Positions 28,123 to 36,736 of a stretch of 64,000 nucleotides of DNA are shown here, piece after piece. The DNA lies in NCBI RefSeq assembly GCF_900119165.1, contig NZ_FPJG01000006.1, positions 6,920,001 through 6,984,000 of the forward strand, read 5' to 3'. Numbering within the stretch: the first letter of the stretch is position 1; the number at the start of each line of letters is the position of its first letter. This stretch comes from Amycolatopsis australiensis (GTDB taxonomy: Bacteria > Actinomycetota > Actinomycetes > Mycobacteriales > Pseudonocardiaceae). The position numbers and the translations under genes are program-made. The notes beneath the pieces were generated by a model. It did not search any database. It saw only the letters and a program-made list of their open reading frames with translations, and was not told where the DNA came from.

Positions 28123-29717
28123 TGGACGTCGTCTTCCGCGGCGCGCTGGTGGCCGACGGCACCGGCGGCCCGCTCGCCCGGCACGACGTCGGGATCACCG
28201 GCGAGCGCATCGCGGCCGTCGCCGAGCCCGGCTCGCTCACCGGCGGGCGGACGATCGACGCCGGCGGCCTGGTGCTCGCGCCCGGGTTCATCGACATGCA
28301 CTCGCACTCCGACCTGCAGCTGCTGGCCAACCCGGACCACCCGGCCAAGATCACCCAGGGCGTCACGACCGAGGTGCTCGGCCAGGACGGGCTGTCCTAC
28401 GCCCCGGTCGACGACACGGTCCTGGCGGCCCTGCGGCAGCAGCTCGCGGGCTGGAACGACGATCCGCCCGGGTTCGACTGGAACTGGCGCTCGGTCGGCG
28501 AGTACCTGGACCGCCTCGACCGGGGCATCGCCGTCAACGCCGCCTACCTCGTGCCGCAGGGCACGGTCCGGATGCTCGCCGTCGGCTGGGACGACCGCCC
28601 GGCCACCGAAGCCGAGCTGGACCGGATGAAGGAGCTGGTCGCGACGGGCCTGCGCGAGGGCGCGATGGGCATGTCGTCCGGCCTCACCTACACGCCGGGG
28701 ATGTACGCCGGGACCGACGAGCTGGTCGAGCTGTGCCGGGTGGTCGGCGAGCTGGGCGGCTTCTACAGCCCGCACCACCGCAGCTACGGCAAGGGCGCAC
28801 TGGACGCGTTCGCCGAGATGATCGACGTCTCGCGCCGGTCCGGCTGCCCGCTGCATCTCGCGCACGCGACGATGAACTTCTCGGTCAACAAGGGCAAGGC
28901 ACCGGAGCTGCTGAAGCTGCTGGACGACGCCCTCGACGACGGCTGTGACATCACGCTCGACACCTACCCGTACCTGCCCGGCGCGACCTACCTCTCGGCC
29001 CTGCTGCCGAGCTGGGCCACCGAAGGCGGGCTCGACGCCACCCTGACCCGGCTGTCCGATGCGGACACACGGGAGCGGATCCGCGCGGCCATCGAAGAGT
29101 CCGGTTCGGACGGTGCGCACGGCGTCCCGATCGACTGGGACGCCATCGAAATCAACGGCGTCCGCCACGACCGCAACGCCCACCTCGTCGGGCGCAGCGT
29201 CGCCGCGTCGGCCGCGAACGCCGCGGTGGCCCCCGCGCAGCTGTACTTCGACACGTTGCTGGACGAGAAACTCGGCACGTCGTGCCTGATGCACGTCGGG
29301 CACGAGGAGAACGTCCGGGCGATCATGCGGCACCGGACGCACACCGGCGGCAGCGACGGCCTGCTCGTCGGCGCGCGGCCGCACCCGCGCGCGTGGGGCA
29401 CGTTCCCCCGCTACCTGGCCCGGTACGTCCGCGAACTGGGCGTGCTGGACCTCGCCGAGTGCGTCGCCCACCTGACCGGGCGGGCCGCGCGGCGGCTGCG
29501 GCTGGCCGACCGCGGGCTCGTCCGGCCCGGGTACGCCGCCGACCTGGTGCTGTTCGACCCGGACACGGTCGCCGACACCGCCACCTTCGACGACCCGCGC
29601 CGACCGGCTGCGGGCCTGGCCCACGTCTTCGTCAACGGCGTCGCCGCGCTCGACGACGGCCGTCCCACCGGCGCCCTCGCCGGCCACTCCCTGCGCAACC
29701 CCCGGAGAGCCCGATGA
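28122..29717 (+). CDS. N-acyl-D-amino-acid deacylase (D-aminoacylase)
   Basis: 531-residue amidohydrolase-superfamily enzyme. N-terminal small beta domain, metal motif FIDMHSHSDLQLL, GVTTEVLGQDG, GMSSGLTYTPGMYA, the Cys/His region HLAHATMNF, MHVGHEEN, and the GSDGLLVGARPHPRAWGTF segment with metal Asp. It frees D-amino acids for the upstream PLP enzyme. Overlaps both neighbours (TGATG and ATGA). Confidence 0.93.
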   Translation: MDVVFRGALVADGTGGPLARHDVGITGERIAAVAEPGSLTGGRTIDAGGLVLAPGFIDMHSHSDLQLLANPDHPAKITQGVTTEVLGQDGLSYAPVDDTVLAALRQQLAGWNDDPPGFDWNWRSVGEYLDRLDRGIAVNAAYLVPQGTVRMLAVGWDDRPATEAELDRMKELVATGLREGAMGMSSGLTYTPGMYAGTDELVELCRVVGELGGFYSPHHRSYGKGALDAFAEMIDVSRRSGCPLHLAHATMNFSVNKGKAPELLKLLDDALDDGCDITLDTYPYLPGATYLSALLPSWATEGGLDATLTRLSDADTRERIRAAIEESGSDGAHGVPIDWDAIEINGVRHDRNAHLVGRSVAASAANAAVAPAQLYFDTLLDEKLGTSCLMHVGHEENVRAIMRHRTHTGGSDGLLVGARPHPRAWGTFPRYLARYVRELGVLDLAECVAHLTGRAARRLRLADRGLVRPGYAADLVLFDPDTVADTATFDDPRRPAAGLAHVFVNGVAALDDGRPTGALAGHSLRNPRRAR

Positions 29718-31102
29718 TCCACTGGCTGCAACACACCACGGGCGGGCTGCTCACGCTCGCCGCCGTCTCGATCGCCGTCCTGCTGGTGCTGATCGTCAAG
29801 CTCAAGGTCGAGCCGTTCATCGCCCTGATCGTCGTCGGCCTGCTCACCGCGCTGGCCGCGGGCCTGCCGGTCGGCACGATCGTCGGCACCGCGCAGAAGT
29901 CGTCGGACTCCTTGCTGGAGAAGGGATTCGGCGGCATCCTCGGGCACATCACGGCGATCATCGGGCTCGGCACGCTGCTCGGGTCGATCCTGGAACGCTC
30001 GGGCGGGGCGAAGGTGCTGACCGGCGCGCTGCTGCGCGCGTTCGGCGAGAAACGGGCGCCGCTGGCCATGGGTGCCGCCGGGTTCATCTTCGGCATCCCG
30101 GTGTTCTTCGACATCGGCATCTTCGTGCTGGCGCCGCTGGTCTACGTCGCGGCGAAGCAGGGTAAGCGCTCGCTGGTGCTCTACGCGATGCCGCTGATCG
30201 CGGGCCTGTCGATCACGCACGCCTTCCTGCCGCCGCACCCGGGTCCGGTGGCCGCGGCCGGGCTGCTGCACGTCGAGCTCGGCTGGATCATCCTGATGGG
30301 CCTGGCCTGCGGCATCCCCGCGTTCCTCGTCGGCGGCGTGCTGTACGCGACCTGGATCGGCAAGCGGATCGACGTCGGCGTCCCCGCGGAGATGATCGTC
30401 GCCGAGGACGACGGCGAGCGCGAGGAGAACCCGCCGTCGCTGGGCCTGGTCGCCGCGATCATCGCGGTGCCGCTGGTGCTGATCCTGGCCGGCACGTTCG
30501 GCAGCATCTGGCTGTCGAAGGGCTCCGCGCTCGCCGGTGCCGCCGCGTTCATCGGCACCCCGGCCGTCGCGCTGACCGTCGCGGTGCTGCTCGCCTCCTG
30601 GCTGCTGGGGCTGCGGCGCGGGTTCACCGGCAAGGACCTCAACGAACTCGCCGCGAAGTCGCTGCGGCCGGTGGCGATGATCCTGCTGGTCGTCGGCGCG
30701 GGCGCCTTCTTCGGCGCGGTGCTCTCGGCCACCGGGATCGGCAAGGCCGTGGCCGACTCGCTGCACGACGCCGGGCTGCCGGTGCTGCTCGCCGCGTACG
30801 TCATCAGCTGCGGGATGCGGATCGCGCAGGGCTCGGCGACCGTGGCCATCGTGACGACGAGCGGGATCGTCGCGCCGACCGTCGCCCAGCTCGGCTATTC
30901 GCAGGCGCAGCTGGCGCTGCTGGTGATGGCGATCTCGGCCGGGTCGATCATCGCCTCCCACGTCAACGACGGCGGGTTCTGGATCGTTTCGCGCTACTTC
31001 AACCTCACCGTGCCGCAGACCCTCCGGTCGTGGACGGTGCTGGAAACCGTGCTTTCCCTGTCCGGTTTCGGGGTTTCGGCATTGCTCATGGCCGTGGTCT
31101 AG
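29714..31102 (+). CDS. GntP-family permease (gluconate/D-serine type)
   Basis: 462 residues and about 12 membrane segments. GntP features include KLKVEPFIALIVVGLLTALA, GGILGHITAIIGLGTLLGSI, FGIPVFFDIGIFVLAPLV, AFLPPHPGPVAAA and the C-terminal GSATVAIVTTSGIVAP and ISAGSIIASHVNDGGFW. E. coli DsdX, a D-serine carrier, is in this family, and the operon partners suggest a D-amino acid or its N-acyl form as substrate (inference). Confidence 0.93.
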   Translation: MIHWLQHTTGGLLTLAAVSIAVLLVLIVKLKVEPFIALIVVGLLTALAAGLPVGTIVGTAQKSSDSLLEKGFGGILGHITAIIGLGTLLGSILERSGGAKVLTGALLRAFGEKRAPLAMGAAGFIFGIPVFFDIGIFVLAPLVYVAAKQGKRSLVLYAMPLIAGLSITHAFLPPHPGPVAAAGLLHVELGWIILMGLACGIPAFLVGGVLYATWIGKRIDVGVPAEMIVAEDDGEREENPPSLGLVAAIIAVPLVLILAGTFGSIWLSKGSALAGAAAFIGTPAVALTVAVLLASWLLGLRRGFTGKDLNELAAKSLRPVAMILLVVGAGAFFGAVLSATGIGKAVADSLHDAGLPVLLAAYVISCGMRIAQGSATVAIVTTSGIVAPTVAQLGYSQAQLALLVMAISAGSIIASHVNDGGFWIVSRYFNLTVPQTLRSWTVLETVLSLSGFGVSALLMAVV

Positions 31103-31110
31103 ACCATACT
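31083..31110 (+). promoter_or_regulatory. Promoter with DasR-type operator (dre)
   Basis: TGGTCTAGACCA (31095-31106) is the perfect core of the DasR-responsive element known from Streptomyces (ACTGGTCTAGACCAGT). It lies in the spacer between a -35-like TTGCTC (31083-31088) and a -10-like CATACT (31105-31110), and overlaps the stop codon of the GntP gene. Downstream genes are of the amino-sugar uptake type, which supports the assignment. Confidence 0.8.
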
Positions 31111-31143
31111 GGGGCAGTCCGCCGCCGAAACCGTTGGGAGACA

Positions 31144-32271
31144 ATGACGATGACCGGACTTTCCCGTCGCACGTTCCTCGGCGCCGCTGCGGGCGCGGGC
31201 GCCGCGACCGTTCTCGGCACGCCGTCCGCGTCCGCGGCCACCACCTCCGCGGGCTGCATCGCCGGAGCCACCGTGTACATCGGCAGCTACACCACCGGCG
31301 CGACCGGGCACGGCCTGGACGTCACGACCCGGACCGGCCCCGCGCTGAACCCGGTCCGCACGGTGCCCGGGATCACCGACACGTCGTGGTTCGGCCGCAG
31401 CGCCGACGGCAAGACCCTGTACGTCACCAACGAAGGCGACCCGGCCGGGTACGTCTCGGCGCTCAACATCGCCGACGTCACGAAACCCAAGCTGCTGAAC
31501 AAAGTCTCGTCGAAAGGCGCCGCGCCGACGCACCTGAGCGTGCATTCGAGCGGGAAGTACGTGCTGGCCGCGAACTACGGCTCGGGCAGCGTCGTCGTGT
31601 TGCCCATTCTGCCCGGCGGCAAGCTCGGCGCGGCCACGGACCTCGTGACGCACCACGCCGACTCCGGGCAGGCCCACGCCCACCAGGTCGTCGGCGACCC
31701 GACCGGGCGCTGGGTGCTCGCGGTCGACCTCGGCGCGGACTCGGTGTACGTCTACGGCTTCGCGGCCGGCAAGCTTTCGCTGCACCAGCAGCTGAAGCTG
31801 CCCGCCGGCGCCGGGCCACGGCACCTCGCGTTCGACCGCACCGGGACGTTCGCCTACATCCTGCAAGAGCTGCGCCCGGAGGTGACGGTCGCGAGCTGGG
31901 ACGCGGCCGCCGGCCGGCTGAAGGCGCTTTCCGTCGTCCCGGCCGTGCCGCCGGGAAGCACGGGCGACCTGTACCCCGGCGAGATCATCCTGGCAAAGGA
32001 CGGAAAACTCGCCTACGCCACCGTCCGCGGGCCGAACACGCTGGCGACGTTCGCCGTCTCCGGGGACTCGCTGCAGCTCGTGTCCACTGTGTCCAGTGGC
32101 GGCAACTGGCCGCGGCACGTGGCCCTCGACCCGGCGGAGAACTGGTTCTACGTGTCGAACCAGCGTTCCGGCACCGTCACCTGGCTGCCCCGCGACCCGG
32201 CCACCGGCCTGCCCGGCGCGGCCGCGGGTTCGCTCGCCGTCGGCAGCGTCAACTCGGTCTATTTCGCCTGA
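31144..32271 (+). CDS. Secreted 6-phosphogluconolactonase-like beta-propeller (Tat substrate)
   Basis: 375 residues. A Tat signal (LSRRTFLGAAAGAGAATVLG) is followed by a seven-bladed propeller of the lactonase family (PF10282): VYIGSYTTGATGHGL, APTHLSVHSSGKYVLAANYG, HQVVGDPTGRWVLAVDLGAD and GPRHLAFDRTGTFAYIL. GGGAG stands 3 nt before the ATG. First gene behind the dre site. Its role in amino-sugar use is not obvious; it may act on a sugar lactone outside the cell. Confidence 0.85.
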   Translation: MTMTGLSRRTFLGAAAGAGAATVLGTPSASAATTSAGCIAGATVYIGSYTTGATGHGLDVTTRTGPALNPVRTVPGITDTSWFGRSADGKTLYVTNEGDPAGYVSALNIADVTKPKLLNKVSSKGAAPTHLSVHSSGKYVLAANYGSGSVVVLPILPGGKLGAATDLVTHHADSGQAHAHQVVGDPTGRWVLAVDLGADSVYVYGFAAGKLSLHQQLKLPAGAGPRHLAFDRTGTFAYILQELRPEVTVASWDAAAGRLKALSVVPAVPPGSTGDLYPGEIILAKDGKLAYATVRGPNTLATFAVSGDSLQLVSTVSSGGNWPRHVALDPAENWFYVSNQRSGTVTWLPRDPATGLPGAAAGSLAVGSVNSVYFA

Positions 32272-32290
32272 GCCCCACTGGAGGTTTCCT

Positions 32291-33574
32291 GTGAGACTGC
32301 GCCGCACGCTGCCCGTCGTAGCCGGGCTGGCCCTGCTCGCCGGCTGCGCCCCCACCCAGTCCGCGCCCGCGGGCGCCGGCGGGGACGACAAGACCGGCAC
32401 CGTCCGCGTCTGGCTGTTCGACGAAGCCAACCGCGCCCCGAAGGAGGCCGCGGTCAAGGACGCCATCGCCGAGTTCAAGGCGGCCCACCAGGGCGTCGAG
32501 GTCGACGTCCAGTGGGTGCCGGTCGAAGGCCGCGCCGACAAGTTCTCCGGCGCCTTCAACGACCCGGCCAACGCCCCGGACGTCGCCGAGTTCGGCAACA
32601 CCGACGTCGCCGGCTACGCCGCCACCGGCGCGCTGGCCGACCTGACCGGCGACCTGGCGTCGTGGAGCGAGGGCAAGGACCTCATCCCGACCGTGCTCGA
32701 CACCGCGAAGTCCGGCGGCAAGACCTACGGCCTGCCCTGGTACACCGGCATCCGCGCGGTGTACTACCGCACGGACGTCTTCACCGAGCTGGGCCTCGAG
32801 CCGCCCGCGACACTCGCCGAGCTGACCGAGAGCGCCCGGAAGATCCGCGCCGCCAAGCCGGACCTCTACGGCATCGCCGTCGGCGGCAAGTACACCTACG
32901 CGATGCTGCCGTTCCTCTGGGCCAACGGCGGTGAGCTGGCGCAGGAAAGCGGCGGCAAGTGGAAGTCGGCGGTGACCGAAGACAAGGCCAAGGCCGGCGT
33001 GACGCAGTACGCGAACCTGCTCAAGGACGACATCTGCCCGCCCGCCCAGTGCGCGAACCTCACCGGCTCCCAGAGCGTCACGGCGTTCGCCGGCGGCAAG
33101 GCCGGGATGACCATCGGCGGCGACTTCAACCGCAAGGCCGTCGACCAGGGCGCGGTGAAGGGCAAGTACGCCGTGGTCCCGATCCCGGGCACGACCGCGG
33201 GCAGCATCGCCCCCGCGTTCGCCGGCGGCAACCTGCTCGGCGTGTTCGCCGCGAGCAAGCACCGCAGCCTCGCGGTGCAGTTCGCCGAGCTGCTCGGCGG
33301 CGCGAAGTACCAGGAGAAGATGTACACCGCGATGGGCAACCTGCCGACGCTGGGCAACGTGCAGCGGAAACTCGCGGCGAACGACCCGTTCCTCAAGCCG
33401 TTCGTCGACACGCTGAAGGCGGGCACCAAGTTCGTCCCCGCGACGCCGGCGTGGTCGAAGATCGACAGCCAGAACGTGCTGCCGACGGCCGTGCAGCAGA
33501 TCGCGACCGGCGGGAAGGACCCGTCCGCGGCGCTGGCCGACGCGGCGGCCGCGATGGACAAGGCGTTCGGCTAG
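32291..33574 (+). CDS. Sugar ABC transporter substrate-binding lipoprotein (DasA/NgcE-like)
   Basis: 427 residues. Signal peptide with lipobox LALLAGC, then a family 1 solute-binding fold: VRVWLFDEANRAPKE, GLPWYTGIRAVYYRTDVF, GGKAGMTIGGDFN and ESWQ-type hinge region. GTG start with GGAGG upstream. Family plus dre site suggest N-acetylglucosamine or chitobiose as ligand. It overlaps the permease by one base (TAGTG). Confidence 0.88.
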   Translation: MRLRRTLPVVAGLALLAGCAPTQSAPAGAGGDDKTGTVRVWLFDEANRAPKEAAVKDAIAEFKAAHQGVEVDVQWVPVEGRADKFSGAFNDPANAPDVAEFGNTDVAGYAATGALADLTGDLASWSEGKDLIPTVLDTAKSGGKTYGLPWYTGIRAVYYRTDVFTELGLEPPATLAELTESARKIRAAKPDLYGIAVGGKYTYAMLPFLWANGGELAQESGGKWKSAVTEDKAKAGVTQYANLLKDDICPPAQCANLTGSQSVTAFAGGKAGMTIGGDFNRKAVDQGAVKGKYAVVPIPGTTAGSIAPAFAGGNLLGVFAASKHRSLAVQFAELLGGAKYQEKMYTAMGNLPTLGNVQRKLAANDPFLKPFVDTLKAGTKFVPATPAWSKIDSQNVLPTAVQQIATGGKDPSAALADAAAAMDKAFG

Positions 33575-34524
33575 TGGTGACCGTCCGGGAAACCCGGCCC
33601 GTCGCGGTGCCCGCCCGGGCGCCGCGACGGCGGCGGGGAGACGGCCGGGCCGCCGCGCTCTACCTCGCCCCGGCCGGCATCCTCCTCGCGGCGATGCTGG
33701 CCTACCCGATCTACCAGCTGGTCCTGATCTCGTTCTACGACTACGGCCAGCCACAGGCCGCGGGCAACGCGCCCCTGGTGTTCCTCGGCTTCGCGAACTA
33801 CACCGACCTTTTGTCCCAGCTGCAGTTCTGGACCGTGCTGGGCAAGACGGTCGGGTTCGCCGCGGCCTGCGTCATCGGCTCGCTGATCGCCGGCACCGGG
33901 CTGGCCGTGCTGGCGAGCCGGGTGCGGGCCCTCCCCCGGGCGCTGCTGTTCCTGGCCGCGCTCGGCGCGTGGTCGACGCCGGCGATCGCGGGCTCCTACG
34001 TCTGGCTGTTCCTCTTCGACACGGACTTCGGCCTGGTCAACGAGGTGCTCTCGGGGCTCGGGCTGCCCTTCGAGCACCACTCGTGGACGTTCGGCACCCT
34101 CGGCGCCTTCGGGCTGGTCGCGGCCGAGGTGATCTGGTGCTCGTTCCCGTTCGTGCTGGTCACGATGTACGCCGGGATCAAAGGCGTGCCGGACGAGGTG
34201 CGCGAAGCCGCGTCGCTCGACGGCGCGTCGACGTGGCGGACGACGTGGTCGATCCTGCTGCCGATGGTGCGGCCGCTGCTGGTGATCGCGACCGTGCAGT
34301 CGATCATCTGGGACTTCAAGGTGTTCACCCAGATCTACGTGATGACCAACGGCGGCGGCGTCGCCGGGCGCAACCTCGTCCTCAACGTCTACGCCTACCA
34401 GCAGGCCTTCGCCGGGCAGGAGTACGGCCTGGGCTCGGCGATCGGAGTCGTGATGACGCTGTTGCTGTTGTCGGTCACCGGGCTCTATGTCCGGTCGCAG
34501 CGCCGGAGCGCGGCATGGCTGTGA
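33574..34524 (+). CDS. Sugar ABC transporter permease (DasB-like)
   Basis: 316 residues, six membrane segments expected, MalF type. The EAA loop is visible as EVREAASLDGASTWRTTWSI followed by LLPMVRP. A long basic N-terminus precedes the first helix. The GTG overlaps the binding-protein stop; a second GTG follows at once. Confidence 0.92.
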   Translation: MVTVRETRPVAVPARAPRRRRGDGRAAALYLAPAGILLAAMLAYPIYQLVLISFYDYGQPQAAGNAPLVFLGFANYTDLLSQLQFWTVLGKTVGFAAACVIGSLIAGTGLAVLASRVRALPRALLFLAALGAWSTPAIAGSYVWLFLFDTDFGLVNEVLSGLGLPFEHHSWTFGTLGAFGLVAAEVIWCSFPFVLVTMYAGIKGVPDEVREAASLDGASTWRTTWSILLPMVRPLLVIATVQSIIWDFKVFTQIYVMTNGGGVAGRNLVLNVYAYQQAFAGQEYGLGSAIGVVMTLLLLSVTGLYVRSQRRSAAWL

Positions 34525-35363
34525 AGCGTCCGGGACGCCTCGTCGCCGAAGTCGTCACCGTGGTCATCGCCGGGATCGTCGCCTTCCCGCTGTACTGGAT
34601 GCTGCTGTCGGCGTTCAAGCCGGCGGGCGAGATCCAGTCGGCGAACCCGAAGCCGTGGACCTTCTCGCCGTCGCTCGACAGCTTCTCCCGCGTGCTCACG
34701 GTGTCGGGCTTCGGGCGGTTCTTCGTCAACAGCTTGATGGTGGCCCTGGTCGTCGTCGTGCTTTCGCTGCTGCTGTCGTTCCTCTCGGCGGTCGCGCTGA
34801 CGCGGTTTTCGTTCAAGGGCCGGACCGTGCTGCTGGTGATGATCCTGGTCGCCCAGATGGTGCCGGTGGAGGCGCTGACCATCCCGCTGTTCTTCCTGAT
34901 GCGCCAGATCGGCGGGGTCGTGCCGGCGTTCGGGCTGAACGAGCTGGGCTCGCTGGTGCTGGTGCACCTGGCGTTCAGCCTGCCGTTCGCGATCTGGATG
35001 CTGCGCGGGTTCGTCGCCGCGGTGCCCGCCGAGCTGGAAGAAGCGGCGAAGCTCGACGGCGCGTCCCGGATGCGGTTCACCTGGCAGATCCTGTTCCCGC
35101 TGGTGGCGCCCGGGCTGGTCGCGGTCAGCGTGCTGGCGTTCATCCACGCCTGGAACGACTTCCTCTTCGCCAAGACGTTCATCATCTCCAAGACCGAGAA
35201 CCAGACGCTGCCACAGGCGATCCTCGTGTTCTTCAAGCCGGAGGACACCGACTGGGGCGCGGTGATGGCGTCTTCGACGCTGATGACCATCCCGGTGCTG
35301 GTGTTCTTCGTCCTCGTGCAACGACGGCTGGTGTCCGGCATGGCCGGCGCCGTGAAGGGCTGA
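34515..35363 (+). CDS. Sugar ABC transporter permease (DasC-like)
   Basis: 282 residues, MalG type. EAA loop ELEEAAKLDGASRMRFTWQI and LFPLVAPGL. Overlaps the previous permease by 10 bp. No ATPase gene follows, so a shared ATPase such as MsiK is expected elsewhere, as in Streptomyces. Confidence 0.92.
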   Translation: MAVKRPGRLVAEVVTVVIAGIVAFPLYWMLLSAFKPAGEIQSANPKPWTFSPSLDSFSRVLTVSGFGRFFVNSLMVALVVVVLSLLLSFLSAVALTRFSFKGRTVLLVMILVAQMVPVEALTIPLFFLMRQIGGVVPAFGLNELGSLVLVHLAFSLPFAIWMLRGFVAAVPAELEEAAKLDGASRMRFTWQILFPLVAPGLVAVSVLAFIHAWNDFLFAKTFIISKTENQTLPQAILVFFKPEDTDWGAVMASSTLMTIPVLVFFVLVQRRLVSGMAGAVKG

Positions 35364-35364
35364 C

Positions 35365-36732
35365 ATGTTCGACACGCTGCTCCCCCGGCCGGTTTCGGTG
35401 ACGCCGCTGCCCGGGTCGTGCCCGTGGCCGTCCCCGGTGGACGTCCGCCCGGCGGACCTGCCGGCGGAGGGCTACCGGCTGGAGATCGACCCCGGCGGGA
35501 TCCGGCTCTTCGCCGCCGACGCGGCCGGGGAGTCCCACGGCCGCCAGACCCTGCGCCAGCTCGTGGGCCCGGACGCGTTCCGCGCCGCGTCCATCCACAG
35601 TGGGCTTTCGGTGCCGTGTGGCGTGGTCGAGGACCACCCCCGCTTCGCCTGGCGCGGGTGCCTGCTGGACGTCGCCCGGCACTTCCGGACCAAGGCCGAG
35701 GTGCTGCGGTTCGTCGACCTGCTGGCCGCGCACAAGCTGAACGTGCTGAACCTGCACCTCACCGACGACCAGGGGTGGCGGTTCGACGTCCCGCGGTTCC
35801 CGCGGCTGACGTCGGTGGGCGGCTGGCGGCCGTCGTCGATGACCGGCAGCGGCGGCGCCCAGGACGGCCGCCCGCACGGCGGCTTCTACACCGGCGACGA
35901 CCTGCGGGAGATCGTCGCCTACGCGGCCGCGCGGGCGATCACCGTCGTGCCGGAGATCGACATCCCCGGGCACGCGCGCGCGGCACTGGCGGCCTATCCC
36001 GCGCTCGGGACTTCGTCGTCGTACGAAGTCTGGACCTCCTGGGGCATCAGCACTTCCCTGCTCTCGCCCACGAAATCCACTTTGGACTTCTTCCGCGCGG
36101 TGTTCGACCACCTGCTGGAAATCTTCCCGTCCCCGGTGATCGCCCTCGGCGGCGACGAGACCCCGGGCGCGACCGGCGAGCACCGCGAGTTCGTCCGGCT
36201 GCTGGCCGAGCACCTGCTGGCCCGCGGCCGGACGCCGATGGGCTGGGACGAGGTCCTCGACGTCCCGGACCTGCCCCCGATGGTCATCGGCTCGTGGCAG
36301 AACGAGGCGGCCGGCCTGCGCGCGGCCGAAGCCGGGCACGACGTCGTCATGTGCCCGGAACAGCACGTCTACCTCGACCACCGGCAGTCCGCGCACCCGG
36401 ACGAGCCGATCCCGGTCGGCTGGGTCCACACCCTGGAGGACGTGTACGCCTACGAGCCGGCGCTGACCGAGCCGCGGCTGCGCGGCGTGCAGGCCCAGGT
36501 GTGGAGCGAGCACCTGGACAGCGTCCGGCGCGTCGACTACATGGCTTTCCCGCGGCTGTCGGCGTTCGCGGAGGCCGCGTGGAGCAGCGGACCCCGCGAC
36601 TACGCCGAGTTCCTGCCCCGGCTGCGGGACCACCACCTGCCGCGGCTGGACGCGCTCGGCGTCGAGTACCGCCCGCTGGACGGCCCGCTGCCCTGGCAGA
36701 CCCGGCCGGGCGTGCCGGGCCGGCCGCGCTAG
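35365..36732 (+). CDS. Cytoplasmic GH20 beta-N-acetylhexosaminidase
   Basis: 455 residues with no signal peptide. N-terminal GH20b domain, then the barrel with RGCLLDVARHF, LNLHLTDDQGWRFDV, IPEID-like VVPEIDIPGHARA, and the catalytic Asp-Glu pair in ALGGDETPG. Ends with QAQVWSEHL, the tryptophan-rich end of the site. Starts 1 nt after the permease stop. It probably splits imported chitobiose to GlcNAc. Confidence 0.92.
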   Translation: MFDTLLPRPVSVTPLPGSCPWPSPVDVRPADLPAEGYRLEIDPGGIRLFAADAAGESHGRQTLRQLVGPDAFRAASIHSGLSVPCGVVEDHPRFAWRGCLLDVARHFRTKAEVLRFVDLLAAHKLNVLNLHLTDDQGWRFDVPRFPRLTSVGGWRPSSMTGSGGAQDGRPHGGFYTGDDLREIVAYAAARAITVVPEIDIPGHARAALAAYPALGTSSSYEVWTSWGISTSLLSPTKSTLDFFRAVFDHLLEIFPSPVIALGGDETPGATGEHREFVRLLAEHLLARGRTPMGWDEVLDVPDLPPMVIGSWQNEAAGLRAAEAGHDVVMCPEQHVYLDHRQSAHPDEPIPVGWVHTLEDVYAYEPALTEPRLRGVQAQVWSEHLDSVRRVDYMAFPRLSAFAEAAWSSGPRDYAEFLPRLRDHHLPRLDALGVEYRPLDGPLPWQTRPGVPGRPR

Positions 36733-36736
36733 GTGT

